A DNA stretch of 64,000 nucleotides, taken from Chrysopogon serrulatus. Lineage: Eukaryota; Streptophyta; Magnoliopsida; Poales; Poaceae. The position numbers and the translations under genes were made by a program. Below, in pieces: positions 33,974 through 45,722 of the stretch. The stretch covers positions 44,847-108,846 of the forward strand of contig JADLZL010006280.1 of NCBI GenBank assembly GCA_015844335.1. The letters run 5' to 3'. Below the pieces are notes generated by a model. That model ran no database searches, was not told the DNA's origin, and saw only the letters and a program-made list of their open reading frames with translations. Position 1 is the stretch's first letter, and each line of letters starts with the position of its first letter.

Positions 33974-34662
33974 CTTAGTAGGATACCCTCGCGTGTTGCC
34001 GCGGGTATGATGTGGTTTGCTAATGTGAATAGCTTGAATGAATACATAATAGCATATATTAGTTTGATGTGTTAATGGATGATGATGTGGACACTTTGTA
34101 TATGGCGACTTAGTGGCATGTGCTAGTGGATGTTGTAATGGTTTCGAAGCATTTCACCCGAGATCTCACTCAACCGAACTCTCTCTCCGACCGGGGGAGT
34201 GACCGACTTTCGGTGGAGCCTCGTTAGACGGTCATCGTAAATTTTATTGTTTTCGAAGCATTTCACCCAAGGTCTCACTCAACCGAACCCTCTCACCCCT
34301 ACTATATCTGAGGGTCATCCCCTCCTAAAATTTTTTGGAGTTTTCTTTCACAAATTATTATATGTGTGATATATAATTTTTAAACATTTGTAAAAAAGTT
34401 ATCGAAATATATTCATGTGGGGTCTTGTTTTGAAGAGTTTATTGCGAGGAATATCATGGTGCAATTAGATTTTAATTACGATAATTAGTTTAGGTGCTAC
34501 GACTTTTTTTCTATTTCAAAAGAAATAGCTAGTGGGGAGATTAATGAGGTTTAGTGGGCAGATGATGTCACCTAGCGGGCGGATGACATCACTTTTGAGG
34601 CGTGGACCAATCAGAAGGCTGAGAAATGCCTTGATTGGGTTTTGCAATATAAGAGTTATAGA
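33974..34662 (-). mobile_element. Non-autonomous Helitron, about 689 bp
   Basis: Read on the minus strand, it begins TCTATAACTCTTATATTGC and ends with a GC-rich hairpin ACCCGCGGCAACACGCGAGGGT followed by ATCCTACTAAG. TC starts, a 3' hairpin and a CTRR end are Helitron hallmarks. No target duplication is seen, as expected. The empty-site sequence is preserved in MITE copy B (GAGTTATAAC). It has no Rep/helicase gene. Confidence 0.7.
34141..34310 (+). repeat. Direct repeat inside the Helitron
   Basis: TTCGAAGCATTTCACCC with about 30 further matching bases occurs near 34143 and again near 34250, about 107 bp apart. Confidence 0.7.
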
Positions 34663-35263
34663 TAACAATCTGTTTTAGTTAAAAATAACAATGGGGCCCA
34701 CGCATGCACTATCTCATCTCTCCCATCTTACGCCCACCAGCAGCAGGGAGGGGCCCGCGCATGCAATAGCGCATGAGCGGCAAATCGCTAGATATGGCGC
34801 ATGGACGGAGGTACAGGAAGAGTTGGCGGACTCCGGTACGGGTGTTTTTTTACGGTAAATGTTGACATGAAGCAGTAGCGGATACTTTACGGTATGCCGT
34901 TGCTGCGGATAGTCTAAGCCGCATCCCGTATCCACGCCCCGGTCATATCCTATCCTAGAGCTTGCTAGAGGCGCGTTTGCTTGCACGTCGTCGGCCCAGG
35001 AATATGCTGGTAGTTGATCATGTTTCCCCCGTTTCTCCCTCCCTCCTCGACAGTGACGAGACATCATCATCTCGCTGTTGGGAGCGGGCCGTAAGTCCAC
35101 GAGCCTCTTCTCGCTAGGTGAGGCTGAGACGCTTATCAGTCGAAATCGCAAGAGGGTACACCGGTACAGACTGCAGAGACGTCCTCGGAATTCTTCGTGC
35201 AACATCGTTTTCACTTTCCGGAACCGAAAACGCCCTGCGCCGGTCGTTCAGGAGGGGAAAAAA

Positions 35264-35292
35264 GAAGAAGAAGAAGAAGAAGAAGAAGAAGA
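35264..35292 (+). repeat. GAA microsatellite
   Basis: About nine GAA/AAG units in a row in the DNA between the two MITE copies. Confidence 0.9.
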
Positions 35293-35492
35293 GATCCTAG
35301 CGAGAACGTACAGGGACGTCTTGTTCCTCGCTAGTCGCTACCGCACGAACTTGCATCGCATCGCATTTCGCATCACCATGTGTTGCATTTTTCTGGGGAC
35401 GTTGGCAGGCAAGGGCCGCAGAGGCTGTGCTATGGCAGTGGGTGGCAGGTGTCCCGTCCAAGCGAGCGAGCACGGTGCATGCCGCAAACTAA

Positions 35493-35985
35493 GACTATCT
35501 GCACTGCTGCCGGTAAAACGTCCGGTACAGTTCCACCTCAGCGAATGCAGGTTTATTTGGCGTAAAAATCTTGTGCAGCGGGGACCTCTAAAGCAGCCGC
35601 TATGCAGCTCTGTGCGCCATATTTGGTGCTGCCGCGGACGTACTTTACCGGCTGACGCGACGGAGGGAGGAGAGAGGAAAGCATGCAGTCATGGGCCCCA
35701 CCATTTGAAGCAACGAAAAAAAATGTTATAACTCACAAACAAAAAACCAAATAAAATTTCGATTGCATTATTAAATTTGTTTTAATAAATTCTTCAAAAT
35801 AAGATCTCACATGGGTATATTTGGATAAAATTTATAGAAAATAACAAGTGGGGCCGCTGTTGGTAGTTGGTATAGAGTATGAGATATAAAGGATGATGGG
35901 TGCGGAAGAAACACTTATAGAGAAGAGAATCTTGATGACCAGGATGTATAAATAATCAAAATAGAGGATAATGAGTGCGGATAGC
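35493..35985 (-). mobile_element. Harbinger-type MITE (copy B), 493 bp
   Basis: Starts GACTATCTGCACTGCTGCC and ends ATGAGTGCGGATAGCC, with TAA at 35490-35492 and 35986-35988. Reverse-complemented, it aligns with the outer parts of copy A (CATCCTGGTCATCAAGATTC is shared). It has no transposase. Confidence 0.75.
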
Positions 35986-35988
35986 CTA

Positions 35989-38003
35989 AAGCGCCCGTGT
36001 GTTGTTTGTTCGATCGACCACGCACGCCCAACGACTCTGGGTTGAGCATGGAAGGATCTGCCTTGATTTGAAAAAGATGGGTTTTCCGTTCATCGGGGGA
36101 CGGGGGGTCTTGAAAGTGACCACGCGTTCTAAGCAACAACCAAGCGAGGCTTTGGGTTTTGACACGCACGCATGGGTCCTTTTTTGTATCTTCAGGTTTA
36201 TTTATCTTGCACGTTTTTGTTTCAAACATTTTGCCTGGATAAAAGCATGGTTCTGGCCGACAGATTGTTGAGGAAGAGTTGGGCGTCAAATGTTGTTGTA
36301 TGTTTCCTCTATTATTTTTAACCCATGCACTGATTTTTCACTTCAGTACTACGACTCTTGAAAGCTATACAGCATGTATGGCTCTGTTCACTGTAGACCT
36401 ACTACGCCAAAAGTTGGATACGTTTCCACGATTGTAGCAAGTGCGGCCGAACAGCAAACAAACGTTGACGTCCCAAGTCCAAAACGTGTACAGTAAACCA
36501 AACGCACCACCACTCCCATCGACCGTCGTCTTCTTCTGCATCTGCGCAGTCTGAAACTCTGAATGGCTGTGACCTCGTTGCCATTGGGAAGCTGTTGGTG
36601 TTGCTTTGCAGCGCGGCCAGGTTAGGGGTTAGGTGGTGCCAAATATATACTACTCCTAGAAATTGTTCAAGGGGAAATAAAAACAAAGAGCTGCTAGCTA
36701 GGCACCATTGGCAGCAGCATGTTGTTGTCGAAAAAGCTAGCGCTGCAGGTTTGGTACTGGATCGGTACCGGGATCCAAAAAGGGACCCCGCAACGCCACA
36801 ATCTTCACGCGAGTTGAGAAATACCAAACTCCAAAAGAGACACAGGACCAAACCCGGCTTTCAGCTACCTTTGTCAAGGTTGTTTCCTCCTCACTCATGC
36901 TCATGCATGGACGGACTTTCTGTTCTGCTTCCAACGTCTGGACTCTAGACTTCTAGAGGTCATTGGGAGGGCGACACTATGCGTAGCCGCATATTGTTAT
37001 TATGGTGTGTTATGTTCATATTCATATCGTATCCTCGATGCTACGCAAATGAGCAAATGCAAAAGCAAATCCAGGGACAGGGCACGTGCAGTTAGAGCAT
37101 CTCCTAGAGGTTTTATAAAACAACTCCCTATTTTGATTTTTTTATCAAAAAAAGAAAAAAGTCGCCTCTAATAGGTTGGTAAAAGAGCTCTTTAAAAATA
37201 AATAGTTGCAAAATATTTCCTCCAACTTGTAAGCTTTTTCGCAGTCGAGAGAAACTTTGTATCCGCTCTTCGCCTAGCATTTTTTTCAAAGACCAGAGTA
37301 AATTGAATGCACGAGTAATTAGGGAAAATAAATGGTTCTAGATAAGAAAATAGTTGCAGGCAAAGAAATCATTGAAAAAATGATTTAATTCGTTAGAGAT
37401 AGTTGCGGGGTTCCAATACAAAATTATTTAAAAGCTATTACAAGAAACTATCAGAGGAGAACAATTTTTTTTATATATTTCTTCTATTAACTTGCTAGAT
37501 CAGCAAGTAAATTGTACCGGACGTCATGCAAGTCATCAGGCTCACCTGTCAGGGACTGGTTGTTCCCATATCAATAAACATGAATTAACTCTAATCCCAT
37601 TAGATTTAGCTCATCTTTCATCCAATTGGAGATATATGTCCAGGATATGGCCATCTCCAATATAACACTTTGGCTAGCTCTATATAACTCTAACAATACA
37701 TTGATTTGATAAAAAAAAATATTTAAATATGTTTCCGTAAATAGCAATGGCAGCATCTCCTACCATGAAACAATATTATTAGCTATATTGTGCCATGAAC
37801 TTGTAGAGATGACAATGTCTCTTAGCATGAAGTTTATCAGACTTTCTTATAATAGATTCCCTCTATCCACGAAAGAATCTAACTCTCGCTTTGACTATAT
37901 ATATATACATATAATAATATATACATAATAAATATCATTAGAGTATGCAGTATATTTCTATAATAAATATATTTTAGAAAAAATGCTAATTTTTATAAAC
38001 TTA
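35989..38003. other. Intergenic DNA, no supported gene
   Basis: AT-rich, with a lone GAGCATCTCC motif at about 37096 that has no mirror partner, and a Stowaway-like fragment near 37860-38000 interrupted by the element at 38004. The frame at 36402-36851 (minus) has no recognisable domain. Confidence 0.4.
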
Positions 38004-38291
38004 CTCTCTTCTTAAAATAAATGCATGCCTCAGTTCACGAGAGGAGTCTAAGTTTGATTAAAAATATAGAAAATATTATTAATATTTGTATCTTCAAATA
38101 AGTATATTATGAGATATAGTAAATATTATTAATATTTATCTTCAAATAAATATATTATAAAAATATATTTTATACTCAATCTAATGATACTTAGTAGTAT
38201 ACATTATAAAGTTAGGTAATTTTTATATATTTGGTCAAATTTTATGAAGTTTGACTCTGAGAGATGTACATTTATTTAGAGATGGAGAGAG
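38004..38291. mobile_element. Stowaway-like MITE, 288 bp
   Basis: Ends CTCTCTTCTTAAAATAAATG and CATTTATTTAGAGATGGAGA(GAG) are inverted, flanked by TA at 38002-38003 and 38292-38293. It contains a direct duplication of about 45-50 bp (AAATATTATTAATATTT near 38070 and 38122). Confidence 0.75.
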
Positions 38292-39638
38292 TAGTTAAAT
38301 TTAAGATTTTTTTTTGCCTATTGGAGAAACAAGGTTTATACACTTTTTTTTTTTTTAAACGAAGTCAGTAGAAACGATGAATGAAAACCGTCAGGAATTC
38401 ATGTAAACCAGTAACCAGACAAGGACTTGTACAGGATATCTGAGTTTGCCGCATAGTACCCTAACAAAGAATGAGTTTGTTACGCTTTGCACCATCTCTC
38501 TCCACGTGCTTCATTCAACACATTAACACACGAGATCAAAAAAAAACACACATTAACACACCAGCACCCAACAATCCTCGCTGACCACTCATACCGTCCT
38601 GCGACATGACGTCAAGCTTACGTCACCGGGGGAGAACAAAGCTTCTAAACGAGTAGACGTGGCAGCCGCAGGCCGCGGGCGGCACCATACGCGTCCGCCA
38701 GCTGGACGCTGTCCGGGACCCAAGTGTCAGCATCGGCTAGAGGAATACAGGCCGTACGATCGGCGCGGCGGAGGCTCCGATGTGCGCCACGTCGCAAACC
38801 GACGGCGGGTGCCGCGTCGCTCGTGGGCGCGACTCCACCTTCTGGTTTGAAGGCTTACACTGTTTTTTTTGCACGTAGCCCCCTGCAGTTAAGTTTTATT
38901 GAGGAGAGATTAAATAAAGACTTTGACAGGAAGCCTTTCTGTTATTTCTTAGAACGCACTTAAAGCAAGGTTTTTTCTTGGGTCTGGTGAGAGGGACACT
39001 GATTTGGGTATCTTTAAGATTCTCGCATTGGATGCGTGCACCACATGACATGGATGGATGGTGGTTGTCGTGTGAACAAGTTCTTAACATATTTTATTAA
39101 AGGTGGTATATATTATACTCTATATTATATGTTGGTGTATCTCACAAAGATGAAGGGTGCTTTTCCATCTCATCATGTACTAATAGTATGAAATTGTGCA
39201 AGATGGGAGTGAAGAAGAATGACCAATAATACTTGGCCATTAATCATTGGAAAAGGAAGCTTGCCCATGGTGTTTTTCTTAAGATTGCAACTTTAACAAG
39301 AAGGACCAAAGGGTTGAACTTATTGATTCTAATTAGAAATTCTTCTGTTATTGCATACATTTATTTATACAAATATTTAGTTATGTACTTATTGACCTCG
39401 GAAGGAATTTCTTCTATTATAGCATGCATTTACTTATGCAACTATATTTAGTTAATGACAAAATTACAAATAAAATATGCACTAAAGCCAATGATCTTTT
39501 TGGTGGTATGGTCAGAAACATATGTTGTCAAGCTTCTTCTTTTTTGTCTACGCATCATTGACCACCCGCTTACCTTGATCATCGGTCTAGTCAATGATTT
39601 TACTAGGGCTAAAACCTTTTATTTCTATTATATATATA

Positions 39639-39712
<74 letters not shown>

Positions 39713-40743
39713 CTTGGTTCATTACTTATATGAACTTCATGTTCATTTAAGTAGTGTAACAACATAATATTTTTCATCACCGATAATGTCAATTAATAAT
39801 ATAAAGCTTTACCATCTCTTGCAATGTTATGCACTATAAAAATAAGCTTCACCAATTAACTATACAATGATAAGCTTTTGTGCTATTAAACACGATGACA
39901 ATATTGTTCCTTTTCTTCTTTTAGTTTACACATCATGTCCTAGCTTCATCATAGTCAAGGAAAGTTTCTCAACCATATGAGGTTAGTGAATGGTTTGGTT
40001 AAGGTTTGTGTCCCAATTTTGCTATAGACTAGTATAATATTTATGACAATAATATCTGCCTTCTATGATTTTATATCAAAAACTCTTACGTGACGTCATG
40101 CGCTCGCGCGACCGTGTGATCCGCGCCCGAGGGAGATGAAGGGGAAGGAGTTGTGTTGCCATCAAGAGGGAGAGGAGAGGGGAAGAGGGCTCACAGGCGC
40201 TAGGTCAAAGACGAAGAAGATGATAATGGCGCAGCTAGGGTCTTGTTGGTTGCACCCCACGCTTATTCTCTAAATCGGTGCACTTAGAAGGGGCTGGCCA
40301 GGGGGAGCCAGGACAACCAAGTATTGGGGAAGGAGGCTAGGCGGTTTCGGGGCCCTAGCGTCAGCGGAGAGGAGGCCGGACCAGGGGTGGGGGCGCTGTG
40401 GTTGGAGGGAGGGCTACTAGAGCTCGCCAGGGTCGAGGGGGAGGGGAAGAAGGCGCCGCCGCATGCACTAGGGTTTGTTGGAGCTTCAGTGAACCCAAGC
40501 GCTCGTGGCGCGGCAGTGGCTGGCGACAGGGGTGAGGAGGAGGAATGATGGAGGGGACAGGGTTAAGGACGGAGGGGCATGGTGCTGGTAGCGTGGGCCC
40601 GAGGTTGATGCTGGCGCGTGAGGGAAGGTTCTAGTGTGCGAGGTAGTCGAAGGCGGGGGAGTTGTTTAGGGTTTAGGGGGGATTGCACGCTTTCTGAAAT
40701 TGTGACAGTTTGCACATTAAACTTGTGCATTTTATGTTGTCTA
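38292..40743. other. Intergenic DNA, no supported gene
   Basis: Holds a GC-rich patch at 38640-38850, a long TA repeat (39630-39711) and a G-rich patch at 40120-40680. Frames in these patches show no motif. Confidence 0.4.
39630..39711. repeat. TA dinucleotide repeat
   Basis: About 80 bp of nearly pure TA repeat interrupted once by CCC. Confidence 0.95.
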
Positions 40744-40978
40744 CTCCTCCGTCCCAAAATAAATCGCTCGCTTTTCCTCGAGAAACAAATGCCGATAATT
40801 TTTATAAATAATAAATATTATCGATTAGTATCATAATTAGTATCATCGGAAAGATCTTTGAATCTAGTTTTTTTAACAAAATTATTCGAGATATAAATAT
40901 TGCACGTATTTTCTACAAATTGAGTCAAACTTTGACACTAAAAACCTAAAAACGACATTTAATTTGGGGACTAAGTAG
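40744..40978. mobile_element. Stowaway MITE, 235 bp
   Basis: Left end CTCCTCCGTCCCAAAATAAA and right end TTTAATTTGGGGACTAAGTAG are inverted, with TA at 40742-40743 and 40979-40980. The CTCCxTCCGTCCC start is the classic grass Stowaway terminus. Confidence 0.85.
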
Positions 40979-41219
40979 TATATATATAATCTAGAGTGTT
41001 ATGTACGTCCTTTTTTCTTTTGAAAATAAATAATTTCAAGTTCCATTTCGAGACTTCATACATGTAATATTTTAAAGAAATTAATGAATTACAAAAGTAT
41101 TCTCCTTTGCCATACCGTGTTGAATGCGGCCACAACCACAAGCACTAGGCAATGGCCTCATGGCTATGGCTATCAATGATGAGTATCCTAAAATATGCCG
41201 CGATCTCAGGGGCTTAAAT

Positions 41220-41791
41220 GCAACGTGGGCTCTCGTCTCCCTCACCTTCCCGACGGCGACTGCGCAGCGCAGCCATACCCTCCTCTCCTACTCTCCTCTT
41301 CTCCATCTCCTCTCTTTCGCTCTCTACCTTCACCAACTCCTACCTCCCGAGACAAATTCCGAGGTCGAAACAAGAAGAGGGAAAGAACCACGCAGGTAAT
41401 TTGCCTTCCTGTGCTGGGATTCTTGTTCCAATCCGCTCCGCGCCGGCCGGCTGCGCCGCCACCCGGATCAGGCGCCCCCGCGCCGTCGACTCCTTCGCTC
41501 GGCCTTCCGTCATCGTCTCCCCTGGGCGGCCGTGGAGTGAAGATCCGAGCCGCTTGGGATTGTTTGCTTCTCCTTTTGTCCGGTAAGGAAGCCCCGCTTG
41601 AATCGATAGTTCATATTTCCTCTGCATAATTCGAAATTCTCCTTCAGTGACGGGTCCATTTTTGTTCTGGATTGGTGTGCTGCATGGTGGAGTGCTAATA
41701 GCTAGTAATTTTCTTTAATTTTGACCCCCCGTTAGGTGCGCCGCTGGACTCCAGTGCTGTACATGCTCGACGACGGCGCTGAGCTCCTGCA
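41220..41791 (+). promoter_or_regulatory. Leader of the GT43 gene with probable 5' UTR intron
   Basis: CT-rich and GC-rich leader sequence lies before the ATG at 41792. A possible leader intron runs from GTAAGG at about 41582 to CCCGTTAG at about 41735. An upstream ATG at 41764 in another frame overlaps the main start and could reduce its translation. No certain TATA box was seen. Confidence 0.4.
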
Positions 41792-44700
41792 ATGGCCCGA
41801 AGAAATGCCGGCGCAATGCAGCGGGAGGGTTCGGCGGGGTCGGTTAAGGATTGGTCGGAATTCGACACCTCGCCGTCCCCCAAGCTGGCGTACTCGCAGT
41901 CCTACGTCGCCATGAGAGGGCTGTTGACGTCGGTGGCTTCTCTGGACCCTGTCCTGATGTCGAGCAGCCTCAAGTCTATGTGGGCAGCCTTGTCATCGCA
42001 CAGGCACGCTCGGTCCTTGGAGAGGCCAAGGTACAAGGGGATGAACTGGAAGAGGCCCCTGTTCCATCTGCTTGTGTGCTTCTTGGTGGGAGTTTTCATT
42101 GATTCACACCACTCTTCTCTGTCGATTTATCCAACAACATAGATTCTGAAAACGATACGCTTCCGTTCGATGGAGATTTGGTTGACAGACAAATGCTGGA
42201 AATGAAAAGTACAAAGTTGGAGCCGTTTGTGGCTGCGGCAGAGACTGAAACCGCTGAAGAACAACATGTTGATGAGAGTCCTCCAGTTCCTGCGATGTTG
42301 GATGATGAGGTGGACTTCATTGAAGCGTCGCATGTCCAACCTTCTGTTAATGACTCTGACTTTGTTGTGAGGAAGCAGCTGATAATTGTGACAGCGACTT
42401 CTGTTCGACCACACCAGGCGTATTACTTGAATCGTCTGGCTCAGGTGTTGAAAAATGTACCACCTCCTCTTCTGTGGATTGTGGCGGAGTGGCCATATCA
42501 GTCCCGTGAAACGGCGGAGATCCTGAGGTCTTCTGGGGTTATGTACAGACATCTTATCTGCAATCGGAATAGTACAAACATAAGGAAGATTATTGTCTGC
42601 CAGAAGAACAATGCAATTTTTCATATCAAGAAGCACCGCTTAGATGGTATAGTACATTTTTCTGATGAGGAGAGAGTGTACTCAGTTGATTTATTTGAAG
42701 ACATGCGAAAAATCAGGTGACCTTTCTGTGCTTACACTTTCTTTGTGGTACTGGAATTTTTAGTAGTTTTGTTTTATTCATGCACAAATTTTGATATGAT
42801 AAACGATCCTAACATAGCATGGATATACACGGTTTACTGATGTATTTTGAATCATCAAAATACTTTTGACAAAACGTTTGCTTGGTCGTGCTACCTTTTG
42901 CCATGTATTTTGCTTGACAATGTTGTTACATAACAAGGCTGTATGCCTGTGATTGCTAGTTAGTATTAAATATTTTTTTGCTTTCTAAAATCTTCTGATA
43001 TGGAGTGGTTGTAAATGGTACAATCAACTCTGCTGAAACAATGCTTTTCTAGAAACTAACGGTTTGCAGTCTATTTGGTTGGATGGAGATATGCATTTTA
43101 GGTGGAGCTTGATGCAAGAATCCAGTTCTTCCTTGTTGCCGCACACCCCCCCCCCCCCCTCCTACTATCAATCTTCCTTTCTAGTAGCTATTATTTCAAT
43201 TTTATATGTGCCCTTGTGCTTGCTAGAGCTGTAGAATGGCCCACCATACTAAAGCATATTTTGTTTTCAAAATTGTAGTAGGAACCCGAGCTTTTCTGAT
43301 TTCCTTCCTCCACTAAATAAAAGTTTGCTTGATGATTACTTTAGATGCCTTTAAAGGATGTCCTACTAAGCGTATCACTTTTCTGTCATTTAGCTAACTG
43401 GCTTCTGGTGTGGATGCAAAAGCAGTGTAGTAGAACGCCCTGGTCCATTTTTTTCCGCCTTGAAGACGAGATGCATGCCATTTCATTAAAAAACATAACA
43501 CCGCATCCATACACCCACAAGATATCAGTTCACTTGCGCCACAAATAAAAGCAAGAAACAGTCAATGACTTTTGCCATGCTAGCAAGCACTATTCGGCTA
43601 TTCAACTCTCAAGATCCTAAGCACTGGTTGCGATTCATAGTGAAACCTCTCCTGCCACAGTTCATATCAGTGTGTCCAGGTCTAATTGTTACTGAATTAT
43701 AATAGGTATGCAATAACCGTTGCATTAGAGTACATAGCAATAATATTTCCTTGAGATTCCTGACATGACAAGGGGGATTATGACCTCCCTACTCTGCATA
43801 GAGCTGGCTGTTTTCACATCTGAGAACAGCCTCGGATTTGGTCAACACAGTACAATCACGAGTGCCACTATAGTAGTTTCTTCACTTTTTACATGGGAAC
43901 GTATGTTATCTGTAAAACAGTAGTAATATTCACAGTATCAATCTTCTATGAACACTTTTCGTCTCAAAGTGACAGTCGAAAATGTTCCTCATGATTTCTT
44001 GTGATATCCCTGCAGGCGCTTTGGTACGTGGCCAGTAGCAACACATGTTGGGGCCAGGTACAAGGTGGTTTTGGAAGGGCCCATTTGTAGGGGCAATCAA
44101 GTTACCGGATGGCATACAAACCAGAGAAGGGGTGTACCTCGTCGATTTCCAATTGGTTTCTCTGGGTTTGCTTTTAACAGCACTATACTTTGGGATCCCC
44201 AGAGATGGAACAGCCCCACTTTAGAGTCTATTATACTCCATTCAGGTGGCAGAGGTGGCTTGCAGGTTAGCTTTTTGTTTTTTATCACTACTTTTAATAA
44301 AAAGAAATCAGAGACTGCAATTATTTGTTTTGACGTAGATGCGGAACTTTTGTTTCCTAATAGAGACAAATCTACTGTGTTGATGTTTGATCTTAAGGGT
44401 AATATCTGCCTGACTAAATTTAATCCAGCAGAGCATGCTATAAGTTACTCCAATGTCTCCTTGTTGGATAGCACTGCAATATGAAGTTTCACTAGATTCA
44501 GTGAATTACTGAACTTAAGCTACAGCCTATTGAGATGAATCTGAACCTATCGTAACCGATATACCATATATACATTAATTAGAGCAACATGAAACCACAG
44601 TGCTGTTCAAATGTATAAGTGCAACAGAATATTTGTTATGGACAGTATACAGCATTGAAATAAAACCTACCAAAGAGGCAACACTTAACTAGAGCACACA

Positions 44701-44913
44701 AGGAAACATCTGTATATTGATGCAACTTGTGGCATTGCAGGAGTCAAGATTCATTGAGAAACTTGTCGAGGACGAGACTCAAATGGAAGGCCTCGCGCAG
44801 ACAACTGCACTCGGGTTATGGTCTGGAATTTCGACTTGGAACCTCCACAGCTGAATTACCCTACTGGCTGGCTGCTGCAGAAGAACCTAGACATCATCGT
44901 GCCTATAACCTAA
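41792..44913 (+). pseudogene. GT43 family glycosyltransferase (IRX9/IRX14-like), frame broken twice
   Basis: GT43 proteins are Golgi type II membrane enzymes acting in xylan backbone synthesis. Exons are 41792-42716, 44016-44265 and 44741-44913 with GT-AG junctions. An N-terminal cytoplasmic region is followed by one membrane segment (residues about 90-103, LLVCFLVGVFI). The catalytic domain has RPHQAYYLNRLAQVL, LLWIVAEWPYQSRETAEIL, HRLDGIVHFSDEERVYSVDL, GFAFNSTILWDPQRWNSPT and FIEKLVEDETQMEGL. Just after the membrane segment, near 42101, one base seems missing (ATTGATTC where ATTGGATTC keeps the family frame). Near 44794-44797 GC appears duplicated, moving the stop from 44911-44913 up to 44852-44854. 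All other family blocks are preserved, so the lesions are recent or are sequence errors. Rice has a very similar chromosome 1 gene (from memory). If the indels are errors, this is a normal functional gene. Confidence 0.8.
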
Positions 44914-45722
44914 CTGCGATGTTGCTGCTCTTTTTGTTTGTGCCTCCTACTGTGGAATGATGGCGATGCCTATGCCTTCCTGAACTTGGTAGCGTCCAGG
45001 ATCATGCGAAGCTGCTCTGCCAAGACCTGGTTCGAATAATGTGATACTAGTAACAACAGCTGAAACCAAAGAAGCCTGCCTGACAAAAGGAAAAAAATTA
45101 TTTCTCCCCCGTTGCGCTGGATTCTCAATGCTCTTCAACCTAGATAGGCTTGTATATTTCTTTTCCTTTCATTTTTTCTTTTTTGCCTGTTCGTTACATA
45201 CACAATGCATACATACATACTCATATTCATTCATTCATGAGTACATACATACATCTTACAGTACTTTACAGATGTTAACGAAAAGCAATCTCGCGTCGCT
45301 GATGAGATGATGGTATCTGTTGCGTTGTGCTTGTGCAATGGTGGTGTTAGGCAGCCGATGTCCGTACTGTTGTAGCAGAGTACTGATTTCATAAACTTTA
45401 AACTTGCGTGTCTCTTGGTCCACTTACGAATTGCACGCCAAATAGTTTTTTTTTTTTTTGAAAGCACACGCCAAATAATATTGCAGCAAGGATTACGATT
45501 GTGAAATTGCTTTACGATTGTTAAATTGCCTCCGTCCGGTCTTCAGGCAAACTTCCAGTCCTAGGCAACTTCACAATCGTAATCCTTTGCAGGCTAATAT
45601 AAATCACTACCATGCTGTTTGGTTCGTAGAACAGTAATGCAGATGGAAATGAAAACAGTTCCAATCGTATGTGTTGCCGTAACATCCACAACTTCAATCC
45701 CTTTACATTTGCGTTACCAATG
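44914..45722. other. Convergent intergenic region
   Basis: Contains the 3' ends of the GT43 gene and the membrane-protein gene, a T-run at 45448, and the hairpin at 45486-45590. Confidence 0.5.
45486..45590. ncRNA. 105-nt hairpin, possible small-RNA precursor or tiny foldback
   Basis: The left arm 45486-45510 and right arm 45565-45590 are complementary over about 25 bases with one bulged base and one wobble-type difference. The loop is about 54 nt. Size and pairing fit a plant miRNA precursor, but no known mature miRNA sequence was recognised, and a small foldback transposon is equally possible. Confidence 0.35.

Larger units (their letters stand above)
33735..34914 (+). mobile_element. Harbinger-type MITE (copy A) split by a Helitron
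   Basis: Starts GGCTATCCACACTCATC and ends GCGGATAGTC, flanked by TAA at 33732-33734 and 34915-34917. Its arms align with copy B at 35493-35985 in the opposite orientation. Relative to B it carries about 690 bp of extra DNA (33974-34662), which is a Helitron. Without the Helitron it would be about 490 bp. Confidence 0.75.

Noticed and set aside
35078..35731. 217-residue frame with a poly-Glu run
   Set aside because: The Glu run comes from a GAA microsatellite, and the second half lies inside a MITE.
37090..37700. Possible element starting GAGCATCTCC
   Set aside because: No mirror end was found downstream.
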